Source: Nemertoderma westbladi (Eukaryota; Xenacoelomorpha; Nemertodermatida; Nemertodermatidae). From it: a DNA stretch of 64,000 bases. Below are positions 43,597-55,491 of the stretch, one piece after another. The notes under the pieces are model-generated. The model did not search any database. It saw nothing but the letters and a program-made list of their open reading frames with translations, and was not told where the DNA came from. The translations under genes and the position numbers were made by a program. Numbering within the stretch: position 1 is the stretch's first letter; every line of letters begins with the position of its first letter. The stretch lies in assembly GCA_032718475.1 (NCBI GenBank), contig JAUCBJ010006848.1:1-64000 (forward strand), in the 5' to 3' direction.

Positions 43597-44859
43597 GACA
43601 ATCTGATCACCGACTAGCTCTTGCCTTATTGTTTGAGATGGCCGTAATCTGTAGGGAGGGATGACTTGTGACGGTGGTGGTGCGATTTGAGACAAACTTT
43701 TCAATATAATATATACCGGTATATATGGGTCAATGCCAACCATATTGACCAATGTCCCGTACGTGATTTTTGAAATTTGTTGAATTTTTAAATTAACTTT
43801 GAGAATTTGCCATAGTGATGGTTAGACAGAGCGATAATTTCTGCATATGAAACCAGAAAGTCTGTTTATTGTCTGCAGTGCGACCTGATTATGGTTATCT
43901 TATATAATCACAGGACGATGAAAGATAAATATCTAATATTATTAAAAATATGTTATTATCTTAAAAACATCCACTTATGAATTAAAATTAAATTAATATA
44001 ATATTCCATAGTAAATTTGAAATCATGTAGCATAAAATGCTACTACTACTGTAATACTTTATAGTTACTGCAATGTTATAATTATTGTTAGTATAGCAAT
44101 ATTGAATTAATCTTATATTATATAAGTAATTATAATATAATCTAATACCGGTGTCAGGAATTCTTAGCCCGCGAGTATTCTTAACCCGTGGGTATTCTTA
44201 GCCTGCAAAACAATAACGTTTGTTGTTTTGGTTTCCCCAATACGCCTCTGAAATCTGATCATTTACTAACCAACTTGACTAATCCAAGCTATACATTCGC
44301 TAAGCTCATGGGTCATGTTTGAGTTCCGCTTTTCGAATTGCTGGCCGACTGGATTTATTGGGTTTATTTGATAAAATGGTTCGATTTCAACCACATAATA
44401 CTTTTATTATAACCTATAATACAGTAGATAGAACAACGACTAGGCAGGAGTAGCTACCATTGTATTCCAATTATCATTTTAGATTACATGTTATGATTAT
44501 ATGATATAATTGCCGCCACTACTTTCCTAGTTACAGACAGTCTGCAGTTCCAGTGTGCTTTATGAAAGCCAATCATAATTATTTAATACCTTTTCTACAT
44601 GCTGAGTACTTGAGTAGAGAAATGGAAACAACTTTCATATTCGCTGAATGCTGCTTCCGTTGGAGAGACGAATAGGGCAAATTCATTCAAATAGTTAAAT
44701 TTTAAATTAATTATTTTTTATCATTAATATAAAACTTTAATCTGAAAATAAGTTGGAAGGGGGGCGGGGTGGGGGGGGGGGGGGGGGGGGGTGTATTGCC
44801 CCCAATGCCATCATTGTTTTAAATAATAATAATATTAATAATTTTATAAAATATTAAAG
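43597..44859. repeat. Long dispersed segment, copy C, middle part
   Basis: This part matches 6660-7109 plus 9047-9870 and 1-1010. The TTAA site used by the piggyBac-like element in copy B is altered here (ATGCTACTACTACTGTAATAC). A G21 run lies at 44771-44791. No gene. Confidence 0.8.
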
Positions 44860-45105
44860 TAGCGGTAAAGATTCAGCTTCTTAGATGCTTCTTACTCGTT
44901 TAGCGGTAAAGATTCAGCTTCTTAGATGCTTCTTACTCGTTTAGCGGTAAAGATTCAGCTTCTTAGATGCTTCTTACTCGTTTAGCGGTAAAGATTCTGC
45001 TTCTTAGATGCTTCTTACTCGTTTAGCGGTAAAGATTCAGCTTCTTAGATGCTTCTTACTCGTTTAGCGGTAAAGATTCAGCTTCTTAGATGCTTCTTAC
45101 TCGTT
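44860..45105. repeat. 41-bp minisatellite, six units
   Basis: Six head-to-tail units of TAGCGGTAAAGATTCAGCTT plus 21 further bases are nearly identical (one A/T change in unit 4). Copy B of the segment has a single unit at this place (near 9874), so the array expanded after the copies separated. Confidence 0.95.
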
Positions 45106-45829
45106 TTATTGTAAACTTTGCGTTTGTTAGGCAGTAAAATATAAGAGTAATCAGTTCGTAATTTATATCAATTATTTAGCGGACTACTGAATGACAAGTT
45201 TGCACAATTACAAAGTATCATTATACAATATTGCGCCACTCAGAGCCTTCTCCTACACAGATGTTGTAAAAATCATCAATAGAAATAAATAAAATAGAAA
45301 TAGAAATATAGAAATATTGTTATGGACATAAGTTATATATATTAACGGACATAAACGTTATACAGATAAATGCCATACTACAGTAACATAATGACTTCAG
45401 ACTTGTCTTAATGTACCGGTACAGTACTAAAATCAATAGCATGTAGTACGTACTTACTGCTTATTAATGCAGTACTTAGGACTACAGGATTATTTGTCAT
45501 AATGTACATACTGACTACTTAGGATTGTCTGTCTTAATGTACCCAGGACGCTGTGAACCAGTGGCCTAACTTTACAAGTTTTTTACCAGCTTATTATACG
45601 ATGTTAATGTAACGAAGGAATTTAATGTAAATGTTATCGGAAGTTAGCAAACTCGGTCATGTTTTTCCTACGGTGTATGTTATTGTGTAATGGCTGCGTT
45701 ATACGCCTGAAATACCAGCTGGCTATAGTAATAGGGCTGCGTTGCTCAGGACAAATATACAATGATCTATATTACTCTGTGTACAATCACTAACTACAAC
45801 TACAGTACTAGGGCCTACTATAATCGATC
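45106..45829. other. Dispersed segment and unique stretch, no gene
   Basis: The first 200 bp match 9912-10120. Then 45320-45750 is unique relative to copy B and holds no recognisable exon. Confidence 0.5.
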
Positions 45830-46335
45830 TGCTGTATTGAAACTGCACATAAAGATGCTATGCTGGATTAACAAAAATATTTTGCCACCACCATGAGATC
45901 CACAATAGACATCTCCCACCCCAATGTAGCGTGCTTTAAGAATGCTATGCCGGCTTATCAACAAAGTTGCTCCGCCACAACACCCTAGCCCCCATGACTT
46001 TCGCGAGATTATCCTCATCTTCAAGGCCATTTTTCTTTATGAGGCGTCTCAAGAAAATCATGGGCTGTCCACCATGTTTAATGTCTCTATGAGGCCGCCA
46101 AAGCACAAGATTTCGCACAGGCTGGTCCTTACAGCGAACACAATGTCCTGCAAAGCGGAGGCGGCTTCGTTCTAGTGTCAAGCTTGGAGGGACCAATGAG
46201 ACACCTGCAATGTTCTATCTATAGTATCTGGTTGGATATGTGTGCGCATCGTACTCTATACAGTGAACCCGAGGTAGCATTCTCGTATTGTATTGTATAG
46301 AAATTTAATTTCTTGTGAATGTGCCATCCAGAGAT
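45830..46335 (-). pseudogene. Non-LTR retrotransposon RT, C-terminal fragment
   Basis: The minus-strand frame 45945-46196 reads RSRLRFAGHCVRCKDQP, NLVLWRPHRD and LWRSNFVDKPA, the tail found in many LINE RTs after the thumb domain. Catalytic domains are absent. It is the copy C counterpart of 10200-10600. The preceding thumb part was separated from it by an inserted foldback block and now lies near 47110-47250. Confidence 0.78.
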
Positions 46336-46530
46336 TTAAGTTTAAATATGAAGCGAGTATGAAAGATGTCGTTCGCGGCGAATACATATTAAAATCGAGT
46401 TATACTGGCGTGTTTACGTGTTTGCGTGTTTACGTCTTAATTTAGAAAGCTCAATTTAATTTAATTATTAAAAAAATGTAAAATATTAAAATATAATAAA
46501 GAAATATCTTCCTTGTTTATAAAAAATCTT

Positions 46531-47247
46531 CATGATTTTTTATAAGGATTGACAGAATACGTCGGAAACCTAAGTTCCGATTACTTAGAGCAGCAGTAGT
46601 TCCAATACTCCTCTATGGGAGTCCATGCTGTGCTCTAACTGCTGAGGACACCAAATCTCTGGATCGAGTTATATTGGTGTTGTAAGGGTCTAACTAAGCT
46701 ACGATTCTAAGTAAAACAAATTCATTTAATCATAAGGCCATTTCATGTATTAACACACGTCTTCAGTGATATAAATATATATTAAAATGTTTACATAACC
46801 TCCATGTCAGCCTAATCTCTCTTTTTACCACTGCTCATAATTTTATTTATTTTAATTATTTAATAGCATCCTCGTAACCAGGCATATACTGTAAGATAGC
46901 CTCGTATTAATTAGTATCTTTTACAGTATATTATTCAATTAAATATTAACCGCGTACGTACTTATTTTAAGATGTAAATTATGTAAACATTTAAATATAT
47001 ATTTATATCACTGAAGACGTGTGTTAATACACGAAATTGCCATATGATAAAAGGAATTTGTTTTACTTAGAATCGTGGCTTAGACCCTTACAACACCAAT
47101 ATAACTCGATCCAGAGATTTTGTGTCCTAAGCAGTTAGAGCCCAGCATGGACTCCCATAGAGGAGTATTGGAACTACTGCTGCTCTAAATAATCGGAACT
47201 TAGGTTTCCGACGTATTCTATCAATCCTTATGAAAAATCACAATCGT
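46531..47247. repeat. Foldback block with LINE fragments in both arms
   Basis: Arms 46531-46798 and 46980-47247 are about 90% reverse complementary, with a 180-bp AT-rich loop. Each arm carries the same LINE thumb fragment (RIRRKPKFRLLRAAVVPILL then YGSPC; plus strand in the left arm, minus strand in the right). Only the right arm is in the place expected from copy B, so the left arm and loop are an inverted duplication inserted after 46335. Confidence 0.75.
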
Positions 47248-47605
47248 TTAGTTAAAGATAGAGATCGCCTGCACTTTGTGCGACGTTCTTTGTACCTGAC
47301 CAGACTGAATGTAGTTAATCTATAGTCTGCCATAACTTTAAGATACCATTTACAACGTAGACATTACTCCGGAATATGTTTTAAAATATTTGCGGTTTAT
47401 GAGATGTGTCAACAGTGGAAGTGCTAGGTTGGTTATGTTACGAGCCAGCTAACAAAAGATGTCTGCTAAGTTTGAACGGATTAAAAACTAAAGGAATACA
47501 ATGTTGAGACAGTTAACAAATATTAATTAAGAATAACACAAATAATAGGATTTCATTAATAGGAGTACAAACATTCACACGTCTTTACTTTGTGAGTAGT
47601 AGGGT

Positions 47606-47913
47606 CTTGGTCCTCTCTGCGACAGTTAGACCTAACTGACACCCATTGGGTGTCATATGACACCCAATTATCACCCTATGGGTGTCATTGGGTGTCATTG
47701 GCGCCAGACTGTCTGGGTGACACCTCCCAATTAGGCTAATTAGACCCTAATTGACAGGTGTCATCAATTAATTAGTACAATTAAACCCTAACAGGTGTCA
47801 TATGACTCCTAATTAGGGTTTAATTGATTATCCTAATTAATCAGACTGATTAGCGCCCCGACACACAATGGGTCATCAGTGATGTCTAACTGTCGCAGAG
47901 AGGAGCAAGAGGG
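47606..47913. repeat. GGTGTCA-rich terminal region, left
   Basis: This 300-bp end is itself an imperfect inverted repeat. CTTGGTCCTCTCTGCGACAG (47606 region) is mirrored near 47884-47913. In between are many GGTGTCA/TGACACC heptamers and TAATTAG-type motifs. The right counterpart is 63226-63489. Such iterated sites may bind a transposase or replication protein. Confidence 0.75.
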
Positions 47914-48357
47914 TGTCATAAGTGACACCGCAGCTCTTTTATTCATTAATACTTATTTATTTATATTTAATTTTAATTAATTATTTGCATTTTATTTTAT
48001 TCGTATTTATTCATTTGTACTTTATTTTAAATTAATTAATTGTATTACTTTTACTTTATACATTGATTTCTATTTTTAGATTAATTAGTTTTTATATTAC
48101 CATTGAGATCACTATGACATAATGTCTATTTTTAGCTCTATGGTTTATAGTTCCCTTATCGTTAACTTTATAATCTTTCCTCTCGCGGCCCCTTTGTCTT
48201 CGTTATTCAATGGCGCCACTCTGTCTACCATTGAATAACATTGGGCAATCATTATCTCGCCTGATGTGACGTCATCAAAGCTGCTCTCTGATTGGTTTAA
48301 TTATACAGTCTTTTCTCTCTCCTGTTCCCTGATTGGCTAACCCATTCTAGCCCCCTC

Positions 48358-48364
48358 TATAATA
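48358..48364 (+). promoter_or_regulatory. TATA box and CCAAT boxes, left 569-codon gene
   Basis: TATAATA lies 120 bp before the ATG at 48484, with two inverted CCAAT boxes (GATTGG at about 48290 and 48330) upstream. The same promoter sits inverted at 62797-62804 in the right arm. This arrangement resembles a host-type pol II promoter. Confidence 0.6.
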
Positions 48365-48483
48365 GCCCCCGTTCACCACATTCCCAATCATTGTCTCTTT
48401 GTTTTCCTGAAAAGTTTTAATTATTTTCGTAAAAGTATTTATTTATTTTTATTTCCTAAACGAGTTACCGGTACACAATCACG

Positions 48484-50176
48484 ATGGCACATTCAGAAAT
48501 CAGCTATTCAAGCAACGATCTGGTTTGCAACGAAAATCAGTTTATGCTACAAGACAACTCGTTTGGTCTATATTTCGATTCGGCGAACAAACTCTTCCCG
48601 TTAACGATAAATACAACCTTAAACCAACCCATCCCGATTCCGGCAAACTACGCGCACTTTATTTTCCGCGCCTGCTACGAACTTCACGATGGACAATATC
48701 AAACCCTCGACGATAATAAACTTCATTCCTCCAACCACGGTTTCAAACTTTTAAAAAGGGACAACAAAATCACGTTCAATCTAACTACTTCGCCCGAGAC
48801 GTTTACGATTCCAACTAGTGTCGTCGATTTTATTCGAGAAAACATCAACCAAGATGTGGTAAAATCGTCTACTGGGTTTAACCACTCTCGTAACCTCCTT
48901 CTTCTCCGATGATCGCTTATTTGATTTTCATAGTATCGCAAACTCGATTCTTCTTCTCATCTGGAACTCGTCGACTCCGACCGAGGAAGAGGAGACTCGT
49001 TTCTTTAAACTTTTCGACAAGGATGTTCTCGCTTTCGGCGAGAAATTGAATGAGCTCACATGCTTTTTCGCCAATAAAGTCTCCTATTACTTTGGATTCA
49101 ATTATAGAGTTGGCACCTATGGAAGTATTAACCCAGTGAAACCACTCGAGTTAATAAAGCTGGAAGACACTGTAAACAGTTCATGGATTACATTTTCCGT
49201 CGCCTGCGCCAATTTATTTCAACAATATGTAAACATCTGTCGCCCTTTTATTAATCCTACTACTCACCTTGTCCTAAAACCGGGCAATTGGGTTGCTTTT
49301 GACTATTGCACTTTTGGGTTTGCTACAAATATTCGGAACGAGCGCAATTTAGCGATCACCAATGGCTACGAGGTTGACGATGGAAAGGCTATTGTTTCTT
49401 CTAGGGGCCTGATTCTTCTTACACCAACCGAGGTCGGCGAATTGAAATGGTTCGATTCAACCATCGAGGATAGTGAATGTGTCTGCTACGATGAACTTAA
49501 CGTATACAAAGACAACATTTCCGAGCGAATATCGATACAAAGTTGTATCAGTGATTCAGAAATTGATTTACAGATAACCGAGAGAAAATTTAACGAATCC
49601 TTTACTATAGCTAACACGATTCAAGCGCGCGAGGCTCTAATCAGATTCAAGGCTATGGCTATACAATTTGCTTTCAAACCAAAGCAGATTACGATCCCCA
49701 ATCACCAACGCTATCTCATAAATAGCAGTATCGCAGCCTTTATCTATAAGTTCAAATCCGAAAAATATGTTGGTATCTGGCCCATTTTAATGAAAGACGA
49801 AGAGAATACCACTTTTCAGTTCACCAACGGTCTCAATATTAGGGGCAGCGATTTTCTCGCGATAAATATAACCAACCCACCCAACTCTCACTACTATCTC
49901 AGTCCTTACATTCATATCGAGAACAAACCAGCAGAAATTATATTCACCAATACGAAAAATACCAACACTATCACCCTATCCAACGACTTTACCATCGCGC
50001 GCCTTTTCGAATTACTAAAACGTTCTCTCAGAGAAGGCATATTTCTCCCGCAGCAAACACACCTTAATCTATTTCACCCCCCAAGAAAAGGTTATCTCAA
50101 CAAACTATCAAACTTTTCGCTTCTGCTGTTGCCATTGCCTCTGCCATCTTCCTTTCAAGACCCTGTCCAAGTCTAA
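48484..50176 (+). pseudogene. Left copy of the unrecognised 569-residue gene, broken
   Basis: This copy matches the intact minus-strand gene at 58823-60532 but has an extra A near 48860 (GTGGTAAAATCG versus GTGGCAAATCG). The frame is lost after about 125 codons and stops at 48912. The rest is open again from 49046. At 50112 the shared arm ends and the last 27 codons are replaced by unrelated sequence (ending FQDPVQV). The promoter in front of it is undisturbed. No domain is recognised. Confidence 0.85.
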
Positions 50177-52760
50177 GACTCATTCTAACACCTTCCAAAA
50201 TACTATCTGACAGTGCCCGTTTTGTGTCAGACATTTTTGTTTGTACAGTTGAATGCCTACTGCTATATTACAGTTAAAGCAAGTCTAGTAATTCAGTATC
50301 ACTGCAAGCCTAGCGATTAATTACCGATACCGTTACTCGGTGTAACGTGGTATATATACAATATATTAGAATACCGGTATGCTTATAGTATATATATAAG
50401 TATTGCAGACTAGGTTTGTCTCAGAATACCGGTATATAATTTCAGTGCAAATATATACAATTATATAATAAGCCTATTATAGATACCGGTATATCAATTA
50501 TTTAGGATAATTGAATTTCTGAATGTTAGGGGTTACTTGGTCACTTTACTTACTTTATTACCGTTATTTGAGCAGCAGACCAACTGATATTAAGACCTAA
50601 GTGTTGTATAATAGGCCTACTATTTTATTAATAGATTTAGTGGATTTATATGTACCCGTAGGAGGGGTTTTTGTTACAATTTTGAAATAGATGTTACTAT
50701 TTCTGAGAAGTAATCACTTACACAAAAGCTGTGCGCTCTCAGTGAAGTGCCACTTGTTGGACACTAAAACAAATAATTCTACTTTCCTAAGTTACTTATC
50801 TACGAATTACTTACAATACGGGTGAGATTAAATCTCTAATTAAACACAACAACAAAAATATTACGTACGAAATTTTTAGGGCAATTTAACAGGGAAACTA
50901 CGAACCAGTCTAACAAAGGGTTAGAACTTCTGGTTATTACAACGGATAGGATACTACGGTATTTGAAAATAATAAGCAGAAGTAAATATACTGCGTTGTC
51001 CAGATAGGAAAATACCACCGCCTGACGACCTAAAGCCGTATCGCTATAGGTACTACGTTATATATCACGGAGTGTTCCTACCTAGAGGTTAATAGTACGA
51101 ACGTGCCTATCAACCACTTTACAACACAAATATAATGCCTACACTAATTACTTTCGGAAAGCACTAAACCCTAAATTAGGTACAAGTACTTGTAAAACAA
51201 ATAACCTGCAGTTAAATATACTTGAACAGTTAAAAGAACCACAGCATCTGCTGGAGTGACCGGGGCACAAAGTCACCAGTCTTTACCTACGCCAAGCAGC
51301 CCGTGTAGTACCGGGGTTAATTTAACTATAACGGTATGTATAACAAACACAATTACTGTAGGAACAAACTTGGGGACATGAATGTTGCGAGTAATCGCAT
51401 AAACTCTGAATAATAAATATTACGCTACCCGTACAAAATACTCAAATAAAATACAAACTAAATGTTGGCAGACTACTATCAAGCCTAAACAAACTACAGT
51501 ATGTGCAAATTCCAAAATTGTTAGTTAGTATGCGTGCTAATACGGTAGTACGACTTATTCTTTAAGAGGGGGTTGACCTTACAACTACGAGTTGCCCCAA
51601 CTTACTAACTGGCACTTTATCAGACTTACTCTACACACGCAGCAATTCCTTCAGACCCAACAACAGCCAGACAACAATCCAGCCTACAAAATATCTGAAT
51701 AATATTACGGTACCTGAACAGACTATACAAACAATACAGGATAAACGCTGATGGACTACTATCAAGCCTAAATAAACTACAGTATATGCAGATTCCAAAA
51801 TTGTTAGTTAGTATGCGTGCTAATACGGTAGTACGACTTATTCTTTAAGAGGGGGTTGACCTTACAACTACGAGTTGCCCCAACTTACTAACTGGCACTT
51901 TATCAGACTTACTCTACACACGCTGTAATCTTTAAGCCTAACAACAGTCAGACAACAGTCCAGCCTACAATGATCTGAACAATCTGAGCAGACTTACACG
52001 TCTTCAGCTCAATATTAACTTACTAGGAAATAAAACTGACAGAAATAGACCTAAGTAAAATCCCAATAAAAACCAGGCGTCCCCGATTTAATATCGAGAC
52101 CTACCGGTATACAATAATCAAAATCGAATAATACTAATGTACTTATACTGGAAGTACCGGTTAGGACAGTTGGGCCTACAGACCTACAGAAGTACCGGTT
52201 CTGGCAGTTGGACCTACTGACCTACAGAAGTACCGGTTCAGGTTTACCGGTTGACCGGTACTTTGCAACCTTATTGCTTACTGCAATAAGATCAATAACT
52301 GTTATTGTACGCGCTTTTGTAGACATTTAGCAGTTTAACCTGCCAAAATTTATATGTCATTAGTTGGTAAATTGACTTTATAAGATGACAAGATTTAATA
52401 CAAAATAAACACAACATTAGCCGAAGCCAGCCTAGTGCGCGTCCATTCACCCGCTGGATATACCCGGGGGGCTGCTGACTGCTGTTTATAGACCCTCTTT
52501 CCATGAATAATAACTGCCATCGCTATTGTGTCTTGGTTATCGCCACTATCTGACCGCTGGTACACTAACACTACCATACTAGTCACTACCGACGGTCTGC
52601 TTTATGTTTCACTGACTGATTGCTACAATACAGCAATAGGCCTAACTGTACAAACACAGTATTGTTGCCTAGTAACCGATTAATACCTACTGTTTTACTT
52701 TATTTTTAGCACGTATACAGTATTTTTTATTTTTTATAAATAATCAACATATTTTTCTAG
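50177..52760. other. Long non-coding stretch in the large element
   Basis: No ORF above 60 codons looks real. The stretch has several TACCGGTAT palindromes (50370, 50430, 50485, 52105), a 169-bp direct repeat (51472-51640 and 51755-51923, about three differences) and a short tandem array of ACCTACAGAAGTACCGGTT near 52170-52240. A pyrimidine-rich acceptor (ATTTTTCTAG, ending 52760) precedes the next coding exon, so part of this may be intron or 5' UTR. Confidence 0.55.
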
Positions 52761-53777
52761 ATTCAAGATTCAAGATCAACCAATAAAGTCAGCTGCCCCA
52801 TCTGCGACAAAGAGATGCGGAGCGATCATCTAAAATCTCATATTAAAACTCATTTCGTGCAATATAGATGCGACTGCTGCCCGACTTGGTCCTCGGCAAA
52901 GAAGACACTGGTTGGCCATCTTATTTCGTGTCCTCAGGGGGGAACAGGATTTAGTTACGTAAACGAGCCAGCCGATTGCCGCTGCGGGGATTCGCTCACC
53001 CTGTCATCCTTTACTGAGCATGAATGCTATACTCGACTTTTTTCGTGGAAACGCAAAACTCCGACTACCTCCCACTCATCCCCCATCAGCTCTACTCCAG
53101 AACAAGTCGGCAGCGGCGGCTCCAATAATGAACCTTCAACTTCGCGAGATTCTATTTCCCCAAACAATCCCTTTCAACCTCCCTCCAACGGAAGCGCACA
53201 CGGACGACTGTTTACCTATAACAACGACCTCGCAGAAACAAGACTCGATGCTGAATTAACATTAAACGAAAATTTTCCACACATTCAAGAACACGTTAGT
53301 AGCCATCTACAAAGTGCTTTGGGAACTTTTTTAAGAGTCTGGCTTACAATCAATATCGTAATGGAGCGTGAAACCAGCGAGGGATTTCAAATTGAATCGT
53401 TCTGTTTTAAATCTAGCGGTAACAATAATCAAATTCTGAATAATAGTGACTTTAATAACTGGTTTTCTAGCGCCGTCAATCGTATCGATCAACTGTTAAG
53501 CGTGTTTCTCTGTCTCGGCTCGGGTTGGCGCATAATAGCCATCGAGCGAATAACTATTGAGATTGCGCGATCCCAACGCAACCCCTATTTAAAGGGTCAA
53601 GGCTTCAATAATTCTAAATTATTATTAAATAAAAAATGTAGCGTAAGCGTAGACTGCCCGCTGGGGGAATGCTTTAAATACGCAGTATTAGCCGCCGCGA
53701 ATTATAAGAAAATTGATAGAAAACAAAATAATATCAAAATAATTTCAACATATACACGGGATACGAGTAGGGATTGA
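52761..53777 (+). pseudogene. Zinc-finger protein resembling the N-terminal region of Polinton/adintovirus-type polymerase proteins, truncated
   Basis: An exon after the TTTTTCTAG acceptor is open for 338 codons. It starts with a C2H2 finger (CPICDKEMRSDHLKSHIKTH, from codon 12), then a CCHC finger (CDCCPTWSSAKKTLVGHLIS plus C) and a third Cys/His pair (CRCG...HEC). After a Ser/Pro-rich linker comes a folded region (about 165-325) with GSGW (53517-53528), LLNKKCSVSV and CFKYAVLAA. That order, zinc fingers, then GSGW, then NKK and CF, is what I associate with proteins encoded next to or fused to family B DNA polymerases of Polintons and adintoviruses. This is recollection, not a search. The last residues come from a SINE-like sequence (53757 on), and no polymerase domain follows. 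Confidence 0.6.
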
Positions 53778-53829
53778 GCCCGTGACCTTCTGTTTTTCCT
53801 ATTTTGTGTTTAGTTTAGTTACTCTATGT
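53757..53829 (-). repeat. tRNA-derived SINE-like unit (four copies)
   Basis: On the minus strand, GGTCACGGGCTCAATCCCTA matches a tRNA box B and is preceded by an AACACAAAATAGGA stretch. Related copies are at 54371-54449 (minus, box B GGGTTCAATCCC), 54472-54519 (minus, short) and about 57140-57205 (plus). Two copies abut the broken ends of coding sequences, 53777 and 54514. Confidence 0.65.
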
Positions 53830-53833
53830 TAAA

Positions 53834-54283
53834 GTGAATTTTCACCTTATATTTATATGTTAAATTATAAATTTATGTTACAATTATTATTTATATTAAA
53901 AAACAGAAATATTCGAGTTATATTGCATTATAAATTTTACATTGAAGTGGAATACTTTAGATGTTGGGGGACTCTGGTTTGCGAGGGATATTTGAATGGT
54001 GAGTATAACTATCCTTGAGAGCTAGTGCAACGCTATCTCACTATGGATGGGCTTTACCACTGTACTCGCATCTGCTCTCTCATTGGCTGCTCGATGCCTC
54101 CGATTAAGGGTCTAAGGTCTTCAAGCTGGTCATTTGCTTAGTTCTCTAATTGGAGGGATGTGAGTTTGGACCCTAGAAGAGCATTTTCCTTTTTCCTAGC
54201 TCTTGGTTAACTCTAGCATACACTCTAGCTTTGACTCCCCCGGCTATAGTTATAGTATGCAACCTTGGGAGTTAATGTGAGAA
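53834..54283. repeat. 450-bp direct repeat, copy 1
   Basis: This block recurs at 54846-55293 with about 95% identity by eye (shared GATGTTGGGGGACTCTGGTT and TTGACTCCCCCGGCTATAGT). Neither copy has a convincing ORF. Confidence 0.9.
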
Positions 54284-54513
54284 TATATTTCAGTGTATTT
54301 CATAGTAATAAAATCGTTTCCATGTGTCCTGCCGGTCCCTGGTTTAACTTATTTTGTGTTGGATTTATAATGGACGCGAGTAGGGATTGAACCCGTGACC
54401 ATCTGTTTATCCTATTTTGTGTTTAGTTTAGTCTAGTTATTCTATGTTTACTTTTTATAATTCCCATAAAACGGGATACGAGTAGGGATTGAGCCTGTGA
54501 GCATATGTTTTTC
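54284..54513. other. Spacer with SINE-like units
   Basis: Two partial copies of the ACGAGTAGGGATTGA unit lie here. No gene. Confidence 0.55.
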
Positions 54514-54820
54514 CTATTTTACCTCTTCTTCTCCATCTTTCTCACTCAAATTTTCCTCATTTTCTAGGGGTAACTGTTTTTGTATCCCTTTCAAAATATT
54601 CACAACTTTATGAAATTTATTTTCCATTGGCTGTTTTATATTTAATATATCACGCTCATCTCTCTTTTTCTTTTCATCTTCACTAAAAATATCTTCGGAT
54701 TTTTTAAATTTTTTGGTAACGGAGCCATTAGTTTTCCTTTCTATATGTTTCCATATGACGAGATAAATTGTCTTGTCTCATTTCTTTATTACAAACCAAA
54801 CAACTTTCATGGCTATGCAT
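54514..54820 (-). pseudogene. Broken small zinc-finger ORF
   Basis: On the minus strand, ATG (54820) follows a CTATATAA box directly. Codons read a finger-like CLVCNKEMRQDNLSRHMETY (the last ligand is Tyr instead of His), then a stop. A one-step frame change at about 54735 leads into a further open stretch rich in Lys and Glu (KKFKKSEDIFSEDEKKKRDE ... ending EEEVK, TAG 54514-54516). The finger resembles the first finger at 52794 (CDKEMRSDHLKSH), so it is probably a paralogous or partly duplicated relic. Confidence 0.6.
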
Positions 54821-54845
54821 TATATAGCAATGTCATTTGATAATA

Positions 54846-55293
54846 TTGAATTTTCACATTATATTTATGTTAAATTATAAATTTATGCTACAATTATTAT
54901 TTATATTAAAAAACAGAAATATTCGAGTTATATTGCATTATATATTTTACATTGAAGTGGAATACTTTAGATGTTGGGGGACTCTGGTTTGCGAGGGATA
55001 TTTGAATGGTGAGTATAACTATCCTTGAGAGCTAGTGCAACGTTTTCTCACTATGGATGGGCATTACCACTGTACTCGCATCTGCTCTCTCATTGACTGC
55101 TCGATGCCTCCGATTAAGGGTCTAAGACCTTCAAGCTGATTATTTGCTTAGTTCTCTAATTGGAGGGATATGAGTTTGCACGCTAGAAGAGCTTTATTCT
55201 TTTTCCTAGCTCTTGGTTAACTCTAGCATACACTCTAGCTTTGACTCCCCCGGCTATAGTGATAGTATGCAACCTTGGGAGTTAATGTGAGTA
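54846..55293. repeat. 450-bp direct repeat, copy 2
   Basis: Second copy of 53834-54283. The two lie in the same orientation, with the broken zinc-finger ORF between them. Confidence 0.9.
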
Positions 55294-55491
55294 AAGACCA
55301 AGAGATTAGACTTCAGGCTCCCTCTATTGGTTCATTCTTCTTAACTTTATAAAATAACTCAACCCGTATTTAAAGTTTCAAAAATTATGACTTAGTCGAC
55401 TAATTTTCCAAAGTATATTATAAAAACATATAATTTCTCGAATAGATAGACCTAATAGTAATAAATAATGTGGGGGTAAATACATTTATAA

